Shown here one piece after another: positions 41,073 to 53,570 of a stretch of DNA of 64,000 bases. This stretch comes from Saitoella complicata NRRL Y-17804. Its lineage: Eukaryota > Ascomycota > Saitoellomycetes > Saitoellales > Saitoellaceae. Below the pieces are notes generated by a model that made no database searches, was not told the origin of the DNA, and worked only from the letters and a program-made list of their open reading frames with translations. The stretch lies in the NCBI RefSeq assembly GCF_001661265.1, contig NW_017566995.1, positions 186,001-250,000 of the forward strand, written 5' to 3'. Positions within the stretch are counted from its first letter, which is position 1; each line of letters begins with the position of its first letter. The translations under genes and the position numbers were made by a program.

Positions 41073-42203
41073 TACCCTACGAGCCCCCCGAATTCGACTG
41101 TCACGAATACCTGATTCGTGATTGCACAAATATGGAATAACATATTCCACTTCCAGCAAAGGCACATGAATAAGTCATTCAACTGTACGAAAAACATGAA
41201 CAAAGTGGGAAAGTTTCAAGTGGAGTGAAATTCCAACTCATGGTACACGAATACCTTATTTGACGGGTTTGGATCGTGAGGTTGGCTAGATTTCAAGGGT
41301 CTTCGAGATTCTTCGAGGGAGGAGGGTCTTCGAGGATCAAGGGTCGAGGGTCTTTGATGGATCGACGAGGATCAATGGTCTTTGGTGGCGGTTCTTCGGC
41401 CTGCGCCTCTCGAGAGTGACATGTGAGCACTGCTGATGCGCTGGTAAATTTCATCAAGTCCTCAGCACCAACCAGGAACCCACCACCATTAACGTCTCAA
41501 CCTCTCTGGGTGTCTCACGACTGACTGACCAAAGCATCGATTCCTACACCTCCCTGGTCCTCACCCATTGATATACAAGTCCCTGGCTCTCTCCCATGGA
41601 GATCACCAACTTCTACGCCTCCCCGGTCCTCTCCCATCTGTTCTCCCGATGCTGTGGCTTGTATCATTCCAACCCAAACTGGGCACATGATCGCTGTTGC
41701 TGAAAGGTTAACATGATGGTTGTTTAATCTCGACACTCTTGCTTAATGTCTCCTCCTATTTGGGTGAGTCCCGCATTTTGTTGACAGCAACAGTAAAACG
41801 ACTACTCATCGGTTTTTACTAACCCGCTCTGACCCAATAGCAATGAATGTTCGAGGTAGGAAACAGCCTGGAAAGAAGACCTTGCGCACTTCAGGAGCAT
41901 CAAATCGATACACGTCCAATCGCAGGTTCCAAGATGATCCGGAGTTTGACGTTGATGATGATGATGAAGACGAATAGATGGGACCAATGAACGTCACGTC
42001 GTTGCAGTGTGCAGTCATGAGATAGAATAGTACAACAGTGTAGTGTTGGTAAATTGTATAAAAAATTCTACTTCCAAGACGAATTGTCAATCCAGATTGT
42101 GCCCAGAATATCCCACTAACTCGAATAACTCTGTTCGTGATACTGGATAATTTTATTCGTGTTTTATAATCGTGTTTAGTAGAATTTGGGGGTCTCGTAG
42201 GGT
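41073..42203. mobile_element. TIR-bounded segment (MITE or non-autonomous element candidate)
   Basis: The left end ACCCTACGAGCCCCCCGAAT (from 41074) and the right end, read on the minus strand as ACCCTACGAGACCCCCAAAT (to about 42203), form imperfect inverted repeats of about 30 bases. Both are followed inward by CACGAAT-type motifs. No transposase is visible in the 1.1 kb between them. Target duplication is unclear: TA on the left, TC on the right. A spliced-looking exon lies inside. Confidence 0.5.
41842..41979 (+). pseudogene. Lone coding exon with consensus splice acceptor
   Basis: TTTTTACTAACC followed by CCAATAG is an excellent branch point and acceptor. The next frame, MNVRGRKQPGKKTLRTSGAS, then YTSNRRFQDDPEFDVDDDDE, ends at a stop and looks like a basic-to-acidic protein C terminus (44 codons from ATG). 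A donor-like GGTGAGT lies near 41763, but no matching upstream coding exon is seen. It may be a captured gene fragment or remnant of a lost gene. I do not recognise the source. Confidence 0.35.
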
Positions 42204-43104
42204 CCTGATTACAAGCAACACTACCCCAAGCCTTCACTTGGATGCAGGACAGAGGACCCTTCCAAGAGGTTGAACTTGACGTGAATTGCTGTGAAGGAAC
42301 CACCGCCTATGGCTCACATTGGTGCTGGTACGAGGTATCCGTGGGCAAATCAAGCAGAACGATTCGTGAGCGAACTTCGTCCCCCACGTTGCCTGAAGCT
42401 GTGGCGACGAGGAACTGGAATGCGATATGCACCGTCATGGGTGATAAATGCCTGCACAAAACATTTGAGGCTTAAGTCTTAACATCAAAGCCAGCGCGGC
42501 ACGCTACGGGGGTGTGCCGGTGCGTGGCTCATCGATTACATGTACATACTGTACATACTTAAGTACCGTAAAGAGTGTCTGATGCGCGTGCTCCCCCGGC
42601 CTGCTCGTCGAATTTTCACAAGTGCGTGCGTCTGGAATCCATTCTGGATCTTCTTCTGGAATTTTCATGAGCAAAAAGTTGCTTCTGGAATTTGAACAAA
42701 TTGAAAACCAGAATAGTTCCAGAACTTAGTTATGGAAATTCCATGAGGGATGAGACCGTAGGGAACAGCGATCATGTAAATTACAGACTCACACTCAAGC
42801 ATACCAGCTGCCCAGGGTATACAGCTACTAAACCAGCATGGATCATTGATAAACATTTGCTTGACACTAGGAAGTTGGCGCTCGTGTAAAATCCACGAAC
42901 GCATGACCAGCATCCGATAGGCTAGGTAAACTATCTCTCAGGTACTGGAATACCATTGCTGACTGTTAATAATACCTAATTTTATCTATGATTGTGCTTC
43001 ATGTGGTACACTTGACGAAATTCTGTAATCAGTCTGTAAGTTAACATAACGCCGTTTGTCATGTAAATCGGATTACACGTACACAACAGATTACATGACC
43101 TTCC
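42204..43104. other. Gene-poor stretch
   Basis: No supported gene. A TGTACATACTGTACATACTT short repeat lies near 42541. Inverted GAAATTCCATGAG-type motifs lie near 42650-42750. Confidence 0.5.
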
Positions 43105-43170
43105 CATGATTTACATGTTATTAATGGATTTCCACAATCCTAAATCAAGGATTAAAACGGGATTTTGTAA
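43105..43170 (+). repeat. AT-rich repeat family, terminal fragment
   Basis: GGATTAAAACGGGATTTTGT, then AACCCATGC, matches the terminal block of the inverted duplication at 39.5-40.2 kb. Confidence 0.5.
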
Positions 43171-43299
43171 CCCATGCTATCGACACCGAGGCCTGTTCAG
43201 CCGCAGTACCAGCCACACTGTGGGGTGCCGATGTCACCAGGCAGCAGCAACATGGACGTCGTTAAAGGCGGCCCATAACATTTGCACGACGCTCGCAGG

Positions 43300-44519
43300 A
43301 TGTCCGGTCAATGGTCTGACGAGACTCCTTACAAGCAGGTACTTCTGGAACTGCAGGCAGAGCCGGGGAACAAACGATGCATGGGTAACTCCACCTCATC
43401 CATCTAAAACATGTCGTATACTAACTCAGAGTGCTTCAGACTGCGGCGCACCCGCACCCCAATGGGTATGTGCTTTGACTTTGTCGCCAGGCCACACTGA
43501 CCTGGATTAGGCAAGCGTCACTTACGGAATCTTTGTTTGTCTCGAGTGCTCCGGCGTTCATCGATCTTTGGGCGTTCATGTCTCCTTTGTGAGGTCAATT
43601 CAGATGGACAAATGGAAGGATCTCGAGCTCGCGCGGATGAAGGTATATTCGTGCTGTGCTACCTTGAGCTCCTTCATTGACACGACTGTAGAATGGCGGC
43701 AATGTCAATGCCAAGGCTTTCTTCGAAACATATGACGAATATCGGGAAGACATGAGCATTCCGGAGAAGGTTTGTATCCCCTTACCAAGGGGACTTTCCG
43801 CAAGTTGACCATGAACGTAGTACAATTCTGCCTTTGCCGAGGACTACAAGGAAAAGCTGCTGGCGGTGTGCGAGGGACGAGAATGGGTAAAACCTGAAGG
43901 TCCACGTCTCAAGAGGGCTGCGGAACCGGTTCGTTCTACGAAGCAATCTTCTTACCACTCTGGAGGTGGCGCCGTTCCTCAGAAAACAGAAAATGAAGCA
44001 TACTTTTCCACCCTTGGTTCAGCAAACGCTTGCAGGCCCGAGAGTCTACCACCCAGCCAAGGAGGCAAGTACACTGGTTTCGGCGGCGGCATGGCCCCGG
44101 CGTTGACACAGGATGAGGCTGCCATCCCATCATTGGATGACTTTCAGCAGGACCCGGTGAAGGCGTTGAAGTCCGGCTGGGGTTGGTTCTCGAAGAAAGC
44201 TGTGGACAGTGCCAAGACCGTCAACTCGACATACATTCAACCTGGAATGGAAAAACTGGCCGACCCCGAGTTCGCGAAGGATACTAGACAAACGGTACTT
44301 AACCTGGCTCAACGTGCCCAAGAAACGGGGAAACAAGGTTTTGGTCAGCTCAACACTTCGTTCAACAGGATTGTGGAAGCTCCGAGTTCGCACGACACGG
44401 CAAGCTACAGCAGACTGGACACGTCAAGCAATGGGCGGAATAGTAGCCCTTCATATGGTGCTGCAAGCGGAGGCCAGCATACGCGAAAGGCGAGTAACGA
44501 TTGGGGTGAAGAATGGTGA
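43300..44519 (+). CDS. ADP-ribosylation factor GTPase-activating protein (Gcs1/ArfGAP1 type)
   Basis: Five exons (43300-43384, 43440-43465, 43511-43642, 43692-43769, 43821-44519) give 339 residues; introns are 45-55 nt and all phases close. The ArfGAP zinc finger is assembled over three exons: [14 protein letters not shown], then [19 protein letters not shown] (C-x2-C-x16-C-x2-C), followed by the arginine-finger region [20 protein letters not shown] and [14 protein letters not shown]. The C-terminal half has [20 protein letters not shown] and further amphipathic segments like the curvature-sensing motifs of ArfGAP1. It should promote GTP hydrolysis on Arf1 at the Golgi. One exon is only 26 nt. 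Confidence 0.9.
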
Positions 44520-44581
44520 TCATGACGCTTGAGAGTAGACTGGGGAGCATTGCTGTAGTGCGGTGAATATAATCTTGATTC

Positions 44582-46173
44582 TCAGTTCACAACTCTCAGT
44601 CTCAGTGTCACGGATCCACCCTTGATGCTAGCGTTGAAATTATCCAGATAGACAATCTCCTTCGGTGTGATGACCTCGCCTGCAAATCGACGGAAGAGAT
44701 ACGCTGTTGCCAAGTACAATTCGGCCATAGCAAAATTTTGTCCAATGCACATTCGGCTGCCTCGACCGAAAGCTGCAAATGCTGCGGTCATCTGGACCAA
44801 GGAGGTATTATCGCCCAACCAGCGTTCAGGAAGGAAGCTTTCAGGATCGGCAAAAGGGGAGGATCGATGCAGCTCATACGCAGCGACGCCAACGATGGCC
44901 CCTTCAGGTAGGTATTGACCTGTGCGCTCATATGTCCAGCCACCGGGCGGCACAACTCTTGGTAAGCGACGAGGGACGGGTTGAGCTACGCGGAGGCCTT
45001 CTCGGATCGCAGCCGTCAAATAAGGTAACTTCTCCAACGTCTTCAATGTAACATGCGAATCCCTATGCGGCATAACTTCGCGAAGCTCGGACAACAGACG
45101 CTCCTGTATGGATTTGGATCTACAAACATGAAAGGCGATGGTCGATAAGGTAGTCGCACTAGAGGCAGTTGGTCAGAATGTAACCAAGCGGTTGTTTGGG
45201 AATACCAACCTCGAATCCGTGCCAGCGAACAGGAGGTCTTCAATCTCGGTTTTGATCTGCTGCTTCGTGAGAGGTTCACCATCCGCGTTCGTGCACTGAC
45301 GGAAGGAAGTAACAACATCGCTCCCATTGTCCTTCAAACTCTGCTCGTATGACTTGTCTGCGAAAGCATCCAGTCTTCCAAAAGCATCCCCTTCTCTGGC
45401 AAGCCCCTCCGAATCAAGCAGCGAACGAAGCTTTTGTTTGACGTGGTCATACCACGCATGAAAACGCAGAGAGAAGAAAGCTGTCGGGGCCGATGTATTG
45501 ATGACATCAATGACTGTGCCCATGGGAGAGTCTAAATCCTCTTCGTCAAGGGTATTCCAGCCTTCTGGGAGCGTGAACGCTGAGATGGAATCAACAGCAA
45601 AACATCGGAAGCTCTTCAGAACGTCCACTGCCGCGGATCCTTCTTGGATCAAAGCGTCGAACCGGGAGCACAACTTCGAAACCTTCTCCTGGATAATCGG
45701 TTCTCCGATTTGAAGGACATTAGCTTTCGACATCCACGGTAAGATCCGCTTTACTCTGGCCGCATGTGCTTCTCGACTGCGTTCTCCGAATATGGGCGCA
45801 TGTCCTGCAATTTTGAATGCATCATCTATTGAATCGCGTTAGCTGACTTCGTTCACTCTTATGGTCCGTGCGACGAACAATGGCGAGACTTCAAGAACGT
45901 AGGACCATACACTTCTTTCAGAACTTCGGGATCTGCAGGCAGACTGACTTCATTTGGTCCAACACGCACTGCAGAAAGGCCATGCTTCTTGTGATACCTG
46001 TGGATGGCAGCAGATCCTTTCCCTTGCATGTCATTCCACAATTGCCATAGATCAGACAAGGCAGCGAGCCGCGGACCCGGGATCGCCGCCAATGGAGACA
46101 AGAACCATTGATACAGGACGTAGGGAAGAGAAGCAGCAAGAGCGGTCCATACAATCGTTGCTAAACCAAACAT
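44582..46173 (-). CDS. Cytochrome P450 monooxygenase
   Basis: Three exons (46173-45879, 45825-45210, 45158-44582) give 495 residues. Intron 1 (53 nt) has the unusual donor GTTCGT but a good branch point (GCTAAC) and restores KSRHYDAFKIAG. Intron 2 is 51 nt (GTTGGT...CTCTAG). An N-terminal membrane anchor (MFGLATIVWTALAASLPYVL) precedes IPGPRLAALS. The I-helix AGTDS, the ExxR in REGLR, FLPERW and the heme loop FGRGSRMCIGQNFA (Cys near residue 443) are all present, so it looks functional. It should sit in the ER with a reductase partner. The substrate is unknown. It is first in a head-to-tail trio with a transporter and a Zn2Cys6 regulator. Confidence 0.9.
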
Positions 46174-46400
46174 GATGAAAATGATGGCCGGTACCGGTCT
46201 TGTATGCGCGCGGTGCACGGACTCTCCATTTGCAATTGGCCGGGGGAAAGTTCAGTAGGCTGTACGACGCTACTGCGGTTTCCCGCCGGTGATCGACCAG
46301 AGAACCGTAAGTCAAAGCGTGAATAATAACGCATATAATATGCTCCAGATCATGAGTATAGTAGAGTAATGTAAAGCCCAAAAGATACCACTCTGCAACC

Positions 46401-48097
46401 TCATTCAGGTCGGGAGTTGGTCGGCCGCGGTAGAGGATTAGAGTATCCCGCCCTCACGAACCAAGAAAATATAAAGCCTGAGCACATTGCTCCCGTCATC
46501 ACATACAGAACAGCTCTCGGATCTGTCCCCACCGTCCATGAGTAGATAAGCCCCAGCACCGTTGGTGTCACGACACGGGATATCGATTGTAAGACGGACA
46601 AAGCTCCAAGCAGCTCCCCAGTCTTCTCTTTGGGTACATGCTTGATCAATGCCGATTGCAACGCAGGACTTCCAAAACCAGCACTTGCTGCCAGCGCACT
46701 TGCCAGGTAGTACTGTGCTGTGTTCCCAGCCAGGGCTTTCGAGGCGTACCCAATTGTCTCAACAAAAGCAGCGGCACGCACAATCCAGATATCAAGCCGA
46801 TCAGCACCACTGCCATGTCTGTCGTCAGACGTCTCAGAACGGAAGTATCGCATGATCAGAGGGAGAACGACTAGCAAGATGAAAACTCTGGTGCTACCGA
46901 CAATGGAAAGATAGTAACCTTGCTATACTGGACGTTAGCAAAAAGTGTGAACAATAGTCATACCATCAACGTACCTCAAGATCTTGCCAGCCGAACACAT
47001 AAGTCGGATACAAGACAACAATACTAAAGGCTCCCATGTTAAGTATGAAGACAACTATACTAGCTGTTAGCAAGCATCTCTAAGAAGGTTTGAAAAGGTC
47101 ACTCACTGTCAATGTATGCCAACAGAAGGAAGTTTCTTCTGAGCCTTGCGGAGGTACCTTCTTTTGAAAGAAAGAATATGCTGATCGGCTTGAAGACATT
47201 CAAATGTCGAACATACTGCCAGAATGAGCCGACTCTGCTTCGTTCTTCCTCATCTTGGATCTTCGACGTCGAATACGCGGCCCGAGCAGTCGCCATCCTT
47301 CTCTCAGAAAGTGATTCAGGAAGGACGACCCATGCGTATATGATGTAGGCAATATGAACAATCAGAGATGCATAAAACACTACAATCACGTCTCCGAAAG
47401 CCTTGATGAGATAGGCACCGACCACCGGTCCGATGGCAATCCCGAGGAATAAACTTCCTGAGATATACCCAAAGGCCACAGCTCTCTTGTCTGGCTTGGT
47501 ACAGTCTGATGCATACGCATTCGTCGCAGCCATCCCCGTGGTGAAACTGCCAAGGAGACCGTCAATGAACGCTCCAACGATCAAGAACTTCGTCCCCAGA
47601 ATGTCAAAGTATCGCGCCACCGCAATGATAATGATGTCGTTGCACAGAGCTCCGAACGCCGATAAAAGGATCACCTTCTTCCTTCCGACTCGGTCGCTCC
47701 ATGCTCCATACCTTGCCGTCGTGTATGCGCTCAATGCTGCCGAGACCAGATTGATCGTCAGTGACAACCGAGCAGCCCTTGCTTGTACTTCGGGTATCCT
47801 ACACTCCTCATTATTCCCGCCAATGATCACAGACAAACTGGATCCAAAACGCTCCTGCTGATATTCTTTGCACACCAAACTAATCAAAAGATTGATCCGC
47901 GGCGCGAGACTTGCTCCGAATGCCAAGGCGATGAAGAGGAAGGCCGGCAGGAGCCAGTAGATTGAACCTTTCCTACGGGAAGGGTCCTGAAAGCTATCCG
48001 CTCGATCCCTGAGTAGTGGGGTGTCTGCAGCAACAGGGATCGTGCCTGTAGCCAGCTCCTCAGCGTCGGTCTCCGCTTCGGCGTACTGAGAGTCCAT
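46401..48097 (-). CDS. Major facilitator superfamily transporter
   Basis: Three exons (48097-47107, 47054-46975, 46922-46401) with two 52-nt introns, both with GCTAAC branch points and GTATAG acceptors, encode 530 residues. A cytosolic N terminus with an acidic and dileucine-like stretch precedes about twelve helices. Motif A is seen as ARYGAWSDRVGRKKVILLSA after helix 2. GAFIDGLLGSFTTGMAATNAY and AVAFGYISGSLFLGIAIGPV fit proton-antiporter type (TetA-like) MFS proteins. A long central loop contains KIQDEEERSRVGSFW. The position between a P450 and a regulator suggests export of a metabolite or toxin, but this is inference. Confidence 0.88.
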
Positions 48098-48473
48098 AGC
48101 GCCGGGCTGCTGCTGGACGTGAAGCTGGATGTATGCTCAGTCTCTTGCCAGCTGGAGCTTTATAGGACGGTGCTCGATCAACGGCTGGAATGTATGCGGT
48201 GTATTTGCCTGGTTGCGAGCTTATCGGTTGATTCTGCGACTCGGAAGCCACTCTGCTCATACCAAGGCTCTACGCTGCAGCGGCAGGCCCGAGATCCGAT
48301 TGAACGTTTTTATCAGATAAAATCAAGATCTGAACTTGAAAATAACCAAAACCCTAGCTAATAATACAGAACGCCGGATACAATAGCCATCATAAAGCCT
48401 AGATGAAACGCCGAACAAGATTCCTCCTTCCCTCACGGATATATCATACTCGCAACATCGTTCTTTGCCCGCC
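48098..48473. other. Intergenic region between MFS and Zn2Cys6 genes
   Basis: About 375 bases: promoter of the MFS gene and 3' flank of the regulator. No gene is seen. Confidence 0.5.
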
Positions 48474-51000
48474 TCAGATCATCACGATCTGGCCCTCTAC
48501 ATATATGTCTTTCATGACCGCCTCCCAGTCAATACGGCGGTATTCGCACTCACCAGCGACGGCAGCGTGGTCGATCTCCTCCTGTCTCCTCAAAACCTCC
48601 TCAAGTAGCTGCCTGGTGCGCTCGTAATTGTTACCCACGCTTTGTCCCTCCATGCCAAGCAAGATCGTCAAAACCTCCTCGCGCTCAGCCTGAACCCAAG
48701 TCTCGACACCAGCGAGGAACAACGGGAACAAGAGATACCGACGCTCAGAAGCAGGCGCAGTACGACCGGCATAACGCGCGATTGTCAAAACCTCCTCAAC
48801 ATCGCGACGAAGAGCTGGTGTCTGAGGCGCCGATGTGTAAGTGGACCTGAAGAGGTGGATGCGACAGGCGCGGTAGTAGGACATGACCTGGTGAGCCACA
48901 ATCATGGGCCATGAGTCATCAACAGACCCGGCCTGGTTCATCTTCTCACGCATTTGATCAACACCGGCAGACCTCGTAGCCCAAATGGCATCAAGTTCCT
49001 TCCCGAGCTCCTTGAAGCGGGTGATCTTCTCCTCGTCAGTACGGTTCTCCTGCTTGGCCCACTTGGCGAAGTTCCACAGTTGAGAAGCCCAGATAACCAT
49101 GTTTTGGAAGAGCTTATACATGGGACCAGCGAGCTTATGCTCCTCGATCTCTTGCTTCGTCTTCTTCAACGTTGGAAGCATCTTGCCCTCACCGGCAATC
49201 GGAAGCATATCCTGCTGAACTAAATCCTGAATCAACCTGCCGTCACCGCCAGCGGACATGGCTGCATAACTGTCAAGCAGTCCGAGCCACCAAGTCAAGA
49301 AGCGACCTTCCCGGTTACGTTGCTCATCCGTCAAGAGCCTTCCTCTTGCCAAAATGATCTCACGCGCACCCTTCAAGTGCTGCTTCCACTTGTCGTTCTC
49401 CGCAGCCGTGATTTCGTACAACACCAGTAAACAGATCGTCCCCAAAGTGCCATCCTGAAGCTGCAATTTGGGGTCACCAAGACTCTGCGACAACATGGTT
49501 GCGGCTTGATTGTAGTGCATGAGTGCCTCGAGAGGAATGCTATCTTTCATCTTCGACATATTCAAAGCAGAAATAGCAAGGATGGCATGAGTAACTGGCG
49601 GCGAATCCTTCGCCAACTCAACAAAGATCTGCACAAACGGACTTCTTGGCCCACGGTTCGGCGCCATCAACTTTGGTGCGACGACGCGGAGGTAATGCAC
49701 TAACAACTCACGATCCAAGAAAGTTTGAACACCTCTCGGTGCAGGTTCAGTCAGCTGAAGCCTAGCACTCGGGCTTTCCAGCTCGCAAATACTCGCCAGA
49801 GGAATGACTCCGGTGCTTTTAGAAACAGTGGCAGACGCTTTGGCAGTAGCAGAGGATGGCGGCTGTCCAAAGTATGTCACGCTATTATCGATAGTATGCG
49901 TGATGACGATATCTGAAGGTGGAAGAGCTGCGAAGCTCGGTGATGGGGAGCCCGGGCCTCGAAGCGATCCAGATGTGTCGGACTCGGTGGTTGCCGGTGT
50001 AGGCAGAGAAGTTGTCTGACTTTTGTCACAGCCCATGTCAACAGGCCGAGCGTCTTCGTTGTAGTACACTGCCTCGGCAGGTTCGTCGTCATAGTTGTTG
50101 TCAACCTCCATTGGCTGGAAGTGTGTTTGTACGGGTGGGAGATAGGGTTGAGGCTTGCGTTGGTGGTAAGGATGCTGGTGATAGTTCGGAGGAGGTGGGT
50201 ACCAGTGCTGGTGAGAGGAATACTGAATGTGAGCGGCTGGAGTAGGATCAACCAGAGCATGAATCGATGTCCGAGGAGGAGGGCCAGTAGGAATGACGCC
50301 AGCCATGGCCAGCAGCCCTTGCGTAGCCAATTCACCAGCGTCCAGCGTTCTTCTCCTCTTCTCGACGGACGACTCGGAAGATCCACTCCCGAGTCTCTTT
50401 TCACCTCTCGGCAGTTGTTGCCAAAGCTGTTCTTGCCGAGGCGAGTAGGAGTTGCGCGAGCCACCCTCCTCGTTGTTGTCAGAGTCATCTCCATTCTGAT
50501 CGTAGCCCTCGAAGCTGGTGGCATCGAGGATGATATATTTCGTTCCGGGTGTACAGTATTCGAGTTCGAGATGCGGCGGATCATCGGACATAGGTGACGA
50601 AATAGATGGTCGTCGTAGAGCGTAATGCGGATCGAATACGGGGTTACCGACGGTGGAGGTAACGCTCGCCATACGCTTCATGACACGCTGCGTGTCATCT
50701 CTGAACGAGAACCTCGACGAGTAACCCTCGCAGTGAATCTGTAATCGGCTGCACTGACCGCATGTAGGCCGTCTCTCATCGCACTTGACTTTTCGCACAC
50801 GACAAGTCCTGTTTGGCATCGGTAAGCAGCCGGATAAAAGGGAAAGTGCAGTAGAGGAGCATTTACCAGCAACCGCTCTTGCTTCGTGGAGCCTTCCTGC
50901 CGTTTCCCGAAGTAGCGGAAGCACCGGCGGCAGGTGAGGGCATCGTCTTTCTCGACGCAGCAGCCGAAGACTTTGTGCTCGTTGAAGTCGACGAAGGCAT
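48474..51000 (-). CDS. Zn2Cys6 transcription factor with fungal-specific domain
   Basis: Two exons (51000-50867 and 50808-48474) give 822 residues. The 58-nt intron (GTAAAT...AACAG) falls inside the DNA-binding domain and must be removed to give GCWTCRVRKVKC, followed by DERRPTCGQCSRLQIHCEGY, the complete six-Cys binuclear zinc cluster near residues 44-71. Disordered Ser/Pro/His-rich sequence follows. The C-terminal half (from about 430, FLDRELLVHYLRVVAPKLMA, then VTHAILAISALNMSK) is the fungal-specific transcription factor domain of the Fungal_trans_2 type. ATG 51000 is the first in frame; 50943 is an alternative. It may regulate the adjacent MFS and P450 genes. Confidence 0.9.
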
Positions 51001-51845
51001 GAACGGAGTTGTCGATGATGGTATTGATGATTGTACTGGGGTATATGCTGTTTGTCTTTGTCCATCCGCCCAGCATCTTCAACCTACCGGTCCCCGTTGA
51101 CCTTCCTGCTAAGCCTCAACTCTTCTACTAAAAGTCGGTGATCGTAGCCGAGCCCTGCACGATTGGCGCGTCTGAGCCTCCACCACATGAACAGCGAATG
51201 CACCTCGGGAAATTCAGAGCGACCAGCGGTTGGAGACGGGGAGCTGGACGATGAAGGATGCCGCTGCTTGGTTCTACGGATACATGCTGTCTCGACTACT
51301 GCTACCGCATGCCCGTCCATGGCAGCCGACAGAGGCCATTCCGACCAGCACACCGGCGGCGGGCATCGATCCATGGGCAACTACGGTCAAGGCTGTGCTG
51401 CTACAAAGTGAGGCTTGGCTGCGCTCCTTGCCGGTACCACGCACACCCACTTGGGGAGCGCGCGCTCTGCAAATCTGCTGCGGTTGCCCTTTTCTTGACA
51501 GCCCCGCGCAAACACGGAGGCTTACACAGCCGATACAATCTGAATCTGAATCTGAATCTGAATCTGATACCGTCCCCAGGAGTGATCGCGATCGCGACAG
51601 TCAGGCAATTGGGCACTTCATGCGAGTTCGTCTTTTACTGTACTCCCGCTTCTTCGCCGTCTGCTCGGCGACTTTCCTGAGCACCCTTTGCCCCTCTTGC
51701 CCCACGTGATTCCCAGGGGCCGTACCTCGCCGCCTACACCCGTACAGGCTGTCTCGAAGGCAACCCTCCCAAACGACGCAATACTCCTTTCACGACAGCA
51801 TACATTCACTTTAAGCCAGCATATACCCCGAAAACAGGTGTATAA
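51001..51845. promoter_or_regulatory. Divergent intergenic region with hexanucleotide repeat
   Basis: About 845 bases between the regulator and STRAP. A (CTGAAT)n microsatellite with about five units lies at 51538-51568. Several frames are open but none has recognisable content. Confidence 0.5.
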
Positions 51846-52918
51846 ATGAACTCGACCACCTTCAGAACCCCTTCTCCAGCATCGGCGCCTGCCAACGGAC
51901 AAAACAATGTCAATGGCAACTACACTCCACGCGTCGTTCCTCTCACGTATGCAATTCCTTTCCAATGACTGGACTGAATGCTAACATTTAACGCAGCTGC
52001 TCTGGTCACACTCGCCCTGTTCCCTACCTTCACTTCTCCGACTTGATTCCCCAGGATGAGGAGCACCCCTACTACTTTGTTTCCGCTTGCAAAGACGGCA
52101 ACCCTATGATCCGAGACGGTATGCGTGGTGACTGGGTCGGTACTTTCCTCGGCCACAAAGGTTGCGTCTGGTCCGCCAAGATTTCCGGAGATGCCGCGAC
52201 AGCAGTTACCGGTTCAGCAGACTTTACCGCCAAGGTATGGGATACCTATAACGGTCAAGCAACGCATACATTCCACCACAATCACATCGTCCGCGCCGTC
52301 GACTTCCAACACGCACGCAAGGGATTGCAATCCGAAAACATTGTTACCGGTGGACACGAGAAGCTTCTGAGAACGTTCTCGTTGGCAGAGGGAAGGGACG
52401 AACCTACCACTACTTTCAGTGGTAGTCAGGGAACGATCAAGAGCGTTAGCTGGACTACCTCGGAAATCATCATCTCGGCTGCCGAGGACAAGCAAGTACG
52501 ATGGTGGGATAACAGAATTGGAGAGGAGATTGCTGCGTTCCCAACTGGACCAGGTGAAGACATCACGAGCTGTGAAGTGACAAGGGATCGCCGTTACATT
52601 ACCGTTACGGCTGGCAAGAAGATCTACTTTATCGATTACAAAACCAGGGAGTGTGTCAAGACCGTCACCACCAACTACAACATCTCATCTGTGGCCCTTC
52701 ACCCTTCGCAGTCTCACTTCGTCACCGGTTCCACCGACGACACCTGGGTTCGTGTATACGACTTCGAAGGCAACGAGCTCGAGGTCTACAAGGGCCACCA
52801 CGGACCCATCTGGACCGTGGGATTCAGCCCTGACGGAAGATTGTACGCAACAGGCTCCGAAGACGGTACAATTAGATTGTGGAAGTGGGGCCCCGAAGCC
52901 TACGGATTGTGGAAATAG
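51846..52918 (+). CDS. STRAP/Unrip-type WD40 protein
   Basis: Exon 1 (51846-51946) and exon 2 (51997-52918) flank a 50-nt intron (GTATGC...ACGCAG); 340 residues. Seven WD40 blades follow a short disordered N terminus: CSGHTRPVPYLHFS, GTFLGHKGCVWSAKISGDA, TAKVWDTYNG, FSGSQGTIKSVSWTTSE, VRWWDNR, ALHPSQSHFVTGSTDDTWVR and VYKGHHGPIWTVGFSPDGRL. The pattern, including FYF-type early blade residues and the GHHGPIW blade, matches STRAP, known for roles with the SMN complex and as a kinase-receptor-associated scaffold. In fungi the role is not well defined. Confidence 0.88.
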
Positions 52919-53099
52919 ACGAGTTGGCGGCGAAAGAAGCACGCTCAAAGGCAAATGACAAGATCAAACGGGGTACAAGGATCTTTCGGATATTTTGCAT
53001 AATTGGTTTCACGGAGTTCATTTGAGGTTAGCTTGGCTATTGCATTACATTCGTTTCAACACACTGCTTATCGTACAATCCCTTTTTCTACCCCCTTCA

Positions 53100-53570
53100 T
53101 CAATTCGAATGCCTCGAGTCAATGGCCCATTGTTCCAGTTCTTGCAGGGATAACCCGCTGTCGCGGACCATACTTTCGTCGCTAGAGTTCAGCACGAGTT
53201 TGGGAACTGCGTTTGCCCCAATCCTTCCCTCTTTGTGTGCGGTGAGTGCCTCGACCCAGCGCGAGACGCAGAGACACCACTTGCAATCCTGCTTCAAGCC
53301 GACCTGGCGAAGGTCGTTTCCTCGTGATGCACTAAAATCGAGGAACTCTTCCGTCACAATGGCAGCGGCTGTGCATCGTCGTGTTAGCTTTCATCAACAG
53401 ACATCGAACAGGCTATGTGCACCTGTATGACGACCAGGATCCATCGGGGATGCCCTGCAATACCCATCGCGGAAGAACCCGGTCAGAGGAGCTGTAGAGT
53501 GAACCTGAAGAGGCGTTCCGAGGATAGAACGAGCTGCGTTTATCGATGCTGATCCAAGAGGAATGCCCAT
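53100..53570 (-). CDS. DUF2237 family protein
   Basis: Two exons (53570-53423 and 53368-53100) with a 54-nt intron (GTGCAC...GCACAG) give 138 residues. Signature segments are GTPLQVHSTAPLTGFFRDGY, HTAAIVTEEFLDFSASRGND and CKWCLCVSRWVEAL, the conserved order of the DUF2237 family, known mainly from bacteria and fungi with no defined function. The conserved Cys pair before the Trp (WCLC) is present. ATG 53570 is used since the upstream extension starts only with TTG. Confidence 0.82.

Noticed and set aside
41290-41400. TCTTCGAG/GATCAAGGGTC short repeats as an array
   Set aside because: Units are irregular in length and sequence; simple low-complexity drift.
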